The position numbers were made by a program, and so were the translations under genes. 64,000 nt of DNA from Castanea sativa (lineage: Eukaryota > Streptophyta > Magnoliopsida > Fagales > Fagaceae): NCBI RefSeq assembly GCF_040712315.1, contig NC_134013.1:86744001-86808000 (forward strand), given 5' to 3'. This document shows positions 56,264 to 64,000 of this stretch, piece after piece. Each line of letters opens with the position of its first letter. Within the stretch, counting starts at the first letter, position 1. Under the pieces are notes generated by a model. That model was not told where the DNA came from, ran no database searches, and was given only the letters and a program-made list of their open reading frames with translations.

Positions 56264-59200
56264 ATATATGTATTTATTGCTTTGCTGTTTCATTGAATTG
56301 TGTGTTTGCTTAATTTGTTTGAAATGTTTATTTTTTTTTGGAGTTGGTTTAGGCGGAGATGGAATTCAAGGACAAGTGGATGGCGTGCGTTTCTCTTGGA
56401 GAGCAGACCTTTCGTACTGAGATTTCTGATCAGTTAAGCTCTGTCAAAACTCTTCTTTTACTGTTTTTCCTTTTTTTTTATTAAATATTTTGTAATAAAG
56501 TATGAAAGGTTAATATTAGGCAGTTATGGTATGCATATAAAAGTGTGTACAGTAGAATTCTCAACACTAGAGGGTGATTTAAAAAAGTTATTGCAAAGAT
56601 TGATACACAAAAGCGAAGTGAATCTTGGAACTCAGAGAGAGAATTGAGTTGATGGAAGAAAATTATTAAGTATATCTGAAGGACGGTAATATGGTGCTTT
56701 CTACTCTTACTTTATGGTGGATTTCATCGTGACTTTAATTAGTGGGGTCCGCCGTGAATGGAAAAGTACGGAGAAACTTGTTTTCATATTTTGGGAGTAC
56801 CGTTTGTTATAGGTGTTTAAATAACAGTTTTCAGTGATTAAACAACATTTCACACATTTTTACTCACTTTTTTATCTACACATATTTTCGAAAAGTACAA
56901 ACACCGTTACTATAACAACATTACCAAATGGGCCCTTGATGAGAGGAAAACCCCAAGGATTGACATATCATAGACATAGTTCACATGCTCTCTCTCTCTC
57001 TCTCTCTCTCTCAGACACACATAACAAACATGTTGTAAAAATTGCAAAGAGCTTTATGAATTCCTAACATGAAATTAAATTTGTGTCAAGGAGCTCTATC
57101 TCAAATGACATTTCCTCCCTTTGTAAAAGAGTAAGTTGGAAGTTGAGGACATGGACTCAAGACTCACTGTGTACGTGCGTAACTTACCAACCTTAAAAAA
57201 AGAAAAGAAAAGCTTTGTGATATCATAATGAGCAAGTAATTATGTTATTAAGATTTAAATGAGTGATTGATGGAGGAAAATTATTGGGTATTTCCGAAGG
57301 ACAAAGGATGGTGACATGGTGCTTTCTTCTCTTACTTTATGGTGGATTTCATCATGACTTTAATTAGTGGGGTCTGCCATGAATGTGAAAGGATGGAACA
57401 ACTTGTTTCCATATTTCGGGAGTGCTTAATAATTACTTGGGGCCGTTTGTTATAGGTGTTTAAACAACAATTTTCAGTGTTTAATTGGGAAGCACGGGTG
57501 TGGTGTTTGGGCCGCCGCACCTGCGTCCGATGTGGCCCGACGTGGGGACGCGTAGGTGACGCCACTGCTTGTGCGTCCGTGCCGCGTCAGGCATTAAAAA
57601 AATAATTTTTTCGACGCGGTTCGCGCCGATTCGGACCGACGCGCGCGAAATCGGGCCAATTCGCATCGATTCGGTCCGTATCGGGCGCAAACCGATACCG
57701 GCGAAATCGGCTGATACCGGCTGAAATCTGCCGATATCGGCCGAAATCGGCAGATATCGGCCGATACCGGCCGAAAATTCAAAAAAAAAAAAAAAAAAAA
57801 AGGGGTGCAAATGCACCGTTTGGAAAAAAAACCAAGACCTAGCCCTCTCCCTCTTCATTTTTCTTGCGCCTCTCTCCCACTCTCTGCCTTCACTCTTCAG
57901 CTAGGCTCTCTCCCATTCTCTGTATTCTAGTTATTATTTACTATTGCTCTTAAATTTGGTATATATTTATATAATGTGAAAAAATATGTTTAGCAATATA
58001 TTAAAAATATAAATAAAAATATTTTTAATAATTTTTTAATTGCCGCACCCCGCCACACCCACACCCTACTTTTTCAAAAATTGCCGAGTCCTGCACCCGC
58101 ACCCGAATCCCGAAACGCACCCGTGCTTCATAGGTGTTTAAACAACATTACACGTATTTTCACACACTTTTTTCCCTATACATATTTCCAAAAATTACGA
58201 ACACTATTACTAGAACAACGTTACCAAATGGGCCCTTGATGAAAGTAACTCTCTCTCTCTCAGACACACATAACAAACATGTCGTAAAAACTGCAAAGAG
58301 CTTTATGAATTCCTAACATGAAATTAAATTTGTGTCAATGAGGTCTATCTCAAATGGCATTTCCTCCCTTTGTAAAAGAGTAAGTTGTAAGTTGAGGACA
58401 CGGACTCAAGACTGACTGTGTACGTGTGTAAAAAAAAGAAAAGAAAAGCTTTGTGATATCATAATGAGCAAGTAATTATGTTATTAAGATTTGAATGAGT
58501 GATTGTAGGAAATTTCTACAAACTTATTCATTTTCGTTGGGTTGTTGAAGCTTTGTCTATCATCAAACATTGAGTGGAGAGTAGAGACCCTGTATCTACA
58601 CTTGGTTTTATTTTTTCTGCTTTCTTTGAGAGAATTTCAGTCAAGTTTTGTAAGTTGACTCCAGATCATGACTAGCCTTAGTGGACCAAGATCAACTTGA
58701 TTTGATGAAATTGGAAGAAACTCTCACTTAGGAATGGTGCTAGCACCATGGTTCATAAAAACATGCTTTCTAGTCAATTACTTACTTTATAGTCTCTGTT
58801 CACTTTTCCGGATCAATGGCTAAATACTTGGAGAAGCTTTAGGGGGGGATATTTATGCTTATGGAAAGGTTTGGAAGGAGTTAGTTACTATATTCTTAGG
58901 TGAAAGAAAGTGTGGTTACCTCTTTAGTATGGCAGCAAGCCAGCAATGCACTATTGCTATAATACACCTGTTCTATTACTTGGGGTAAGCTAGAGGGAAT
59001 AAGTGAAACACGGATGCATCTATTAGAATTCATTTTTGTATTTTCACCTTATATAATGCAAGGTTAATTGTTTTGGTATGTGAAATATTCATCTCAATTG
59101 GTAATACTCTTTGGATAGCAATGTAATTAGAGAAAATGGTCACCAGTCATATATTTTACTTATTAATTGAAAAAGTGTTCATTATTTACCATCTTTGTAA

Positions 59201-62200
59201 ACTTGTTCAAAATTAATGTGATGTAAAGTTGTATTATCTTTTTGCAGCTTGAGAAACCTTTTACTTTGTTTTTGACTTTTATGTGTGTTGTTTTTGTTGT
59301 ATTGGTGTTGCAGCACAGACAAGCCCGTTTGGAACTCAGTGAGTATATATCCTAAACAATATCTTTTTGTAGCAATTACCCAAGCATCCCACTTCTTGTC
59401 TCCTATTTAATCATGCCATTACCTAGCATATTTTAGTGGAAATTTACTGGGTATGCCATCATGTTACCCGTATAATTTTCCAAAGCAATGTAACATACGT
59501 CTTTCGTTGTGGTTGTTTTGACATTTGCAGCTTGATAGCCTTAGATTCTTGTTGCTATATTTTTTCTTTTCTTTCTTTTTTTTCTTTTTCTTTTTTTTGG
59601 AATTGGGCTACTTAAGTAATAAAATTACAAAGGTGAGATTTCCTTATTAGAAAAATTGAATGCATCTAGTGTGTAATTTTCTCCTAGTCTCTCAAAAAGT
59701 TCACTTTTATATATATTTTTTAATATATTTTTTCTTGTCCAAGTTTAGTAGATGTAAGCCAGCTTTGAAATGTGTCATGTAAAGTGGGTGTGTGGTTTAT
59801 GACGATATTGCAGTGCTTTTAGAACAATAGTTGTATCAATTCTGGCAACATTTTTATTTAAAATACATTTAATAAGCTATATTCATCTTCTGGTCTAATT
59901 TCCTAGCTGTGGGAGAAAGTAAGCAATGTGAGGCTATATCATCAAAGGCTAGGATTCTAATAGTGATCAGATATGGGTGTGTGTAGAGCCTTGCCTGTGT
60001 GCTATGCATAGGTAATGCATGCCTTTTTAAGGATTCATCACAAAATTGGTAATTAGGGAAATGGTTTGCCATTCATGGGTTTATGGGTGATTAGGAATGG
60101 ATACAAGAGTTTGAAGTGATCACACACTAGAAAGCAGTAGGGAGAATCTTTGATTATTTGTGTCCCTTGCTTAATGCTAACATGTTCTGCTTTTAAGTTT
60201 TAAAGGGGTATGGTCTAGCGATAACTAATGCTCTTTGATGATATCATCATTGTGAAAGTCTGTTGCAATATTTTGTATGCTCTTCAAAATACTGGAAATT
60301 CAATCCATTTTGATTTTTTTTTTTGGATAAATAATTTCCTTTTTATTTTTTTTTTCAATTGTTTCTTAGTATGATCAAGCTGCATTGGAACTTACCCTTT
60401 TTTATGACTCTTCTGCAGGAAAAAAAACTTCTTTTGGAGAAAAATGGACCTCATATTGCAAGGATCTCTGTGTTTGAGGTGTGGAATACATTTTTGATCT
60501 CACAATATGCCTTGTTGTTGCAATGTTATGCACCTTGAAGTGGGTGAGGTAGTTGGTCTATGAAGAATTTCTGATTATAAAATTTAGTTCAAAAGAAGAA
60601 CAGAAGTTAATTTATTAATGCAGTTTTTGTAGTAATTACTGTAAGAGGAAGAAGTTCGGTGCCCTGTGAAACAAGAATGGGGACATACTGCACTTTTTTA
60701 TTTTTTCTTGACATAAATGAATGGAGCCTACAAAGTATTCATAAAATTTGCATGCATACAGTGCCTTACACATAAATAGGGTGTTATTGTATGTCATGGG
60801 GGAAACCGGGAATGGCATAAACCAAGTAGTTTTGTTATTACACAGTTTGCTGCAGCTATGGTAAGTGTATGAGCACGTAATATCATCCAAGTTCTCATAT
60901 TTTTGGGTTGACGTGTTCAAATTCATATATGATGAGGTTAGGTAATTTTTTCTTTAATATAAAATTGACTTCCATCATTATAATTTTGTTTCATTTTCTA
61001 GGTCTGGGACAGGGTTAAGCTATTTAAACACTCAGTTTGCTGTCTAAGCGCAATGGGCATTTATAAATAGGAGTTTGTTTTTGAAAAATTACTGCATGTC
61101 CCAAAAGCTTAAGTTTGATTGCAAATGATGGATTTAATCAATTTACCATTATTCTAACACTCATCTTGATGTGTGGGCCTAGATTGGCCCTTATAAGTGG
61201 GGTCCAACATGTGAGATATTTGTTTATAATGAGAAGTAGAATGTAGACAAGATTTGAAATCAAGATTACTTGCTCTGATATCGTGATAAATTACCACTTG
61301 TCCTAAAAGCTGAAGCTAATGGTAAAGAAATAAATTTAATTACTTAACCATTATTCTAACATTTTTGTTGGACTTGTGTTGATCTCTTCTTATGCTTACT
61401 ATGGGCATGTGACACTTTAGGTGTTCCCATAATTTATGAGTATAATTGTTTGCTGCAGATATAGTTGTTTGATTATTACCGTCCGACTTAAAGTATTGTT
61501 TTCTTTTTCTCTTTATTTTGTATATTTTTGATACGTAGATATAACTAAGGCCCCCACAAGGGATAAAACTTGTGAATGTACCTCTCTACCTATAGAGGGG
61601 GGGAAGAGATGCTATTTGGTCCAAGGACCATTGACCATTGACCATTTTTTGATAATTAAAGCTTAACTCATAGTTTTCCTTAAGATGATTAACTTTCTTC
61701 CATCCCCTCCCTCTCCTATATTAAAATATTAAAAAAATTGATTTAAGTATTGGTATTATGTTTGTATATTGTGATTCATTTCACCATTTTTTCCCCATAT
61801 TATGCAGACCAATAGATTGTCCAGCAGCAATATTGTAGGATATCGTGAGATTGATCTCCTTGAATTTATAACACGGGTGAGTAACCTTCATCATTAAACT
61901 AACTTTCATATTTCATTATCTACAATCATTAATTCCATAAAACTTTGAACCTGAAGTGTGCTGCATCAGTGAAACATCATATTTTGTTTTTGGTGAAAAA
62001 GGAAAATTAAATGAAATAAAAATTAAGTACTACAAAGTCTAAGGTAACTAACGCCCAAGCATTTGTCAAATGCTGGCTTACAACAAAAGGAGGTGAGTAT
62101 GAGCACTATTTTAAAAACCAGGCCAGACTGGCCGGTTCAACCAGTTGAACTAGGACTGGGCACCAATCCGGTCTGGTAAAAAGCTCCAAAATTGGCCAAA

Positions 62201-62730
62201 ACCTGGAAATTGGGGCCAAAACCGGTTCTTTGACTGTACCGGTTTTTAAAACCATGGGTATGAGTACATCACAAAAGCTTCCTTACAGCAATTTCCTTTT
62301 GTTTCCCTTACAGAAAAAGTGATTTAATTTAAGTGGAGGGATGCAAAAGTAGAGGAGGCCTAAAATTATTATGTAGAGGTTTACAATTGTGTTTTTCAAA
62401 TATGGTTTGGGTACGTTGTCTGCTTGATGCTTTTGTTTCACATTCACATGCTTTGTATCAAAACTATTGGTGAGATTTTATCACTAAAATGTGTCATATT
62501 GCAGGATTCAGATTCAGACTTCGAGGCGTTTGACCTGTTAGATCCATCGTCATCTGGCAGATCGGTCGGAAGCATTTTTCTTTCATGTTCAGTTGAGGTG
62601 TGTAGCATGTAACAATAATTTTAGTGTATTGTAGATTCTTTGATAAAGATTTGTGACATTTTGTTGAATAAATTGACAGGATCCAAGTGAAACAGAGAAA
62701 AGACTTGCAAGACGCATCTTATCTATAGTG
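56032..62730 (+). CDS. Phosphatidylserine decarboxylase proenzyme 2/3, exons 1-7 (3' part outside window)
   Basis: The first 190 codons are assembled from exons 56032-56223, 56353-56432, 59314-59338, 60419-60478, 61808-61876, 62505-62597 and 62680-62730. All introns are GT-AG and the frame closes at every join. The start reads MGHGSSKG; the G2 context would suit N-myristoylation (inference). Then comes a basic stretch (LKNKLHLHRHRRH) and a C2 domain: ALIDADDFAGIAILTL, FKDKWMACVSLGEQTFRTEI, DKPVWNS, EKKLLLEKNGPHIARISVFE, TNRLSSSNIVGYREIDLLEF, then SVGSIFLSCSVE and DPSETEKRLARRILSIV. This matches the N-terminus of plant PSD2/PSD3, which decarboxylate phosphatidylserine to phosphatidylethanolamine at endomembranes. 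The EF hand and the catalytic part with its self-cleaving motif lie beyond the right edge. PSD2 and PSD3 cannot be separated from this part. No break was found. Confidence 0.92.
56229..56263 (+). repeat. (GTT)n microsatellite in PSD intron 1
   Basis: About 11 GTT units directly after the donor site of intron 1. Being so close to the splice site, length changes here could affect splicing. Confidence 0.9.
56800..56940. mobile_element. Short GTTTGGT-type MITE in tandem unit 1
   Basis: From ccgtttgttataggtgttta to acattaccaaatgggccc. Same family as 1942, 31690 and 55078. The second tandem unit carries the corresponding copy, split at 57484/58134. Confidence 0.6.
57485..58133. mobile_element. hAT-like element with 8-bp target duplication, inserted in a MITE
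   Basis: 649 bases flanked by gtgtttaa at 57477-57484 and 58134-58141. The ends share AAGCACGGGTG (ttgggaagcacgggtg on the left, ctatgaagcacgggtg read from the right). Removing it and one gtgtttaa restores the MITE seen intact in tandem unit 1. The interior is GC-rich at the left, with tandem gatatcggcc-type repeats (57656-57775), then an A run and AT-rich DNA. No transposase. The 8-base duplication points to hAT. Confidence 0.82.
57656..57775. repeat. Tandem, self-complementary ATCGGCCGATA array
   Basis: Overlapping units such as gaaatcggctgataccggct and gatatcggccgataccggcc form a short GC-rich array that is its own complement in many registers. It sits inside the hAT-like element. Minus-strand frames reading ISADIGRF repeats are by-products. 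Confidence 0.75.
58508..62504. other. PSD introns 2 (rest) to 5, no other genes
   Basis: Intron 3 is 59339-60418, intron 4 is 60479-61807 and intron 5 is 61877-62504. The open frames here are short and unremarkable. A two-copy direct repeat (tgtcccaaaagcttaag at about 61096 and tgtcctaaaagctgaag at about 61297, each followed by accattattctaaca) looks like a retroelement LTR remnant in intron 4. Confidence 0.5.
62108..62258. mobile_element. Small inverted-repeat element in PSD intron 5
   Basis: About 150 bases. The left end ttttaaaaaccaggccagac and the reversed right end ggttttaaaaaccggtacag are complementary. The middle is full of ggccggttc / accggt words. Non-coding; a common plant MITE style. 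Confidence 0.6.
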
Positions 62731-63665
62731 GTATGCTATATATAATATTCTAGTGTCTATATCATAAGATCTTCATGTAAATTCATTTGTGTTTCTGGGC
62801 CTTTAAAGTTGCCGAGAAGTATCTTTTCATTTGTTTTTGTTTTTGATGCAAAAGTCAAATGGCCATTGAAAGAGCAAAATTAAGGTGAAGTTCATGGGAT
62901 GGTGCTGTGATCTCAAGAATTGGGAAGCTTGGAATTTTTATTGCTAAGATTGACAGCGATGAGGAATACTAGTATGTGGTATAAAATGTTCGGGTGTGAA
63001 GAATCAACACATTCATCAAATGAATAGCCAAATGAGAGAGTTAGCTATAGACTCTTTATTTACCTAGCAAAAAAATAAAATAAAATGAGGAAATAAGGAA
63101 AGATAAGATAAGGGATAAAGTTATCCATTCAAAGGTATAATGGTATAGGTGGCTTCTATTGAGCCAAAGATGAGGGAGAGTGTAACCTATACCCCAAAGG
63201 ACTAGTCTAATACAATTGAGGCTTCTTGTAGTTGTTTATAAAACCCTCAAAAAGACTAGTCTAATAACAATTGAGGCTCCATAGTTTTTTTTAAAGTCCA
63301 TATCAACCTAGTTTATACTTGATGTGAGACGGATAACACACCCATACAACACACACCCAATTGATATCTTATCAATTTAGGACGTCATGAACTCCCCTAC
63401 TTAAATCCCTAACGTCCTTGTTAGGGCCACTTTGTGGGGTAGTGTGTCTGAGCCATGGGAACTAAGTTGGCTTTGATACCATAACTAATAATGCAAGTAA
63501 AAGTGATATCTACATCTGTGCTATATGCCAAAAGGATTAGTCTAGTCACAATCGAGGGTCCTTTTAGTGTTTATAAAGCCCAGATCAACATAGTATAGGC
63601 CTTATGTGGGCATCCAAAACCCCCCACACAATACACACTCAATCAATATCCAATTAATTTTGGGT
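62731..63665. other. PSD intron 7 (start), retroelement debris
   Basis: After the donor gtatgc the intron holds repeated phrases: gactagtctaatacaattga at about 63200, gactagtctaataacaattg at about 63254 and attagtctagtcacaatcga at about 63535. Each is followed by a gaggctcc- or gagggtcc-type stretch, three diverged copies of one unit. They look like LTR remnants. No exon was found before the window ends. Confidence 0.45.
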
Positions 63666-63671
63666 ATCACA

Positions 63672-63820
63672 GAATGTCACTTAAGATGGTTTGGTAATGT
63701 GCAATGGAGATCAATTAATGCATTGATAAGAAGAAGTGATTTAATTCAAGTTGTAGGAGTAAAAAGAGGTAGAGGGATGTTATTTTATGGTGATATTTCT
63801 ACTATAAAAAAGAGGTAAGA
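63672..63820 (+). pseudogene. LINE relic: C-terminal tail of a reverse transcriptase
   Basis: Reads ITECHLRWFGNVQWRSINAL, then IRRSDLIQVVGVKRGRG, ending IKKR and TAA. The LRWFGHVQRRP...RSDLIQ...KRGRGRP pattern is the usual end of plant LINE polyproteins; here the expected histidine is asparagine and the last proline is lost. It lies in PSD intron 7. Confidence 0.65.
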
Positions 63821-64000
63821 TAGACTGTTCTATCAAAAAAAGTATGACCTTTACATTTTTATCTGTATATTTATAGAATTCGAGCTTTTCTCTCATTCAA
63901 TGCTGTTTGATTCTCCAGACAGATTATAGATACCATCTCAATATCCTAGGTATCAAGTCAAAAGTACAGTTAAAATGTTGATTAACATAAAGTTTACACC

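Larger units (their letters stand above)
56648..58507. repeat. Tandem duplication in PSD intron 2 (unit ~610 bp)
   Basis: Unit 1 is about 56648-57261; unit 2 is about 57262-58507 and is longer because of the insert at 57485-58133. Both units run in the same order: tactttatggtggatttcat, a GTTTGGT-type MITE, a (CT)n run, acacacataacaaacatg, then ctttgtgatatcataatgag and a gagtgattg ending. Identity looks like about 90 percent. Confidence 0.85.

Noticed and set aside
57481..57858. 125-codon minus-strand frame with ISADIGRF repeats
   Set aside because: Translation of the ATCGGCCGATA array inside the hAT-like element; not a gene.
1..64000. tRNA, rRNA, integrated viral genes, organelle DNA inserts
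   Set aside because: No cloverleaf with A/B boxes, no rRNA-like core, no viral polymerase or coat-like frame, and no plastid or mitochondrial gene was recognised by eye. A covariance-model and profile search would be needed to exclude small ones.

Overview
This window is nuclear DNA from a flowering plant, most likely a woody eudicot. The evidence is a spliced phosphatidylserine decarboxylase gene, plant-only families (B3/DUF313, DUF1644, plant mobile domain), AT-rich intergenic DNA, GT-AG introns and dense nested transposons. The repeat families look like those of Fagales (oak/chestnut), but that is only an impression. No tRNA, rRNA, CRISPR or bacterial-type feature was seen.

Layout. (1) 1-14.4 kb: an intact single-exon B3/DUF313 gene (414-1118), then a ~6 kb inverted-repeat element with decayed MuDR-like transposase exons, then copy A of a repeated block carrying four later insertions: a Mutator-type MITE with a 9-bp target duplication, two related solo LTRs with 5-bp duplications, and an hAT-like element. 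(2) 14.4-25 kb: gene debris. It holds unidentified exon-like islands, a six-exon plant-mobile-domain (MAIN-LIKE) pseudogene with six in-frame stops and one frameshift, and the last two exons of an EH-domain (Eps15/Pan1-like) gene. (3) 25.5-35.7 kb: a second B3 gene broken by one nonsense codon, copy B of the block, a spacer, and copy C, which runs into the 3' UTR of an intact DUF1644 zinc-finger gene (coding 36929-35817, minus strand, with a long 5' UTR intron). (4) 40.8-52 kb: a composite repeat zone with a ~2.9 kb direct duplication, a ~2.5 kb near-palindromic foldback element, and an NFD4-like transporter pseudogene split by a TTA-flanked element. (5) 52-55.9 kb: MITE and LINE relics. (6) 56.0-64 kb: the first seven coding exons (~190 codons, C2 region) of a PSD2/PSD3-type phosphatidylserine decarboxylase; the gene runs off the right edge. 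Its intron 2 holds a tandem duplication and an hAT-like insertion.

The credible working genes are the first B3 gene, the DUF1644 gene and the PSD gene. They have no evident common pathway. The main interest is structural: the three block copies act as empty-site controls, so several insertions and one deletion can be read to the base. I found no clear new biological system. The strongest unexplained objects are the foldback element at 49.3-51.8 kb with its inner gene-like segment, and the unidentified exon islands at 14.4-17.6 kb.
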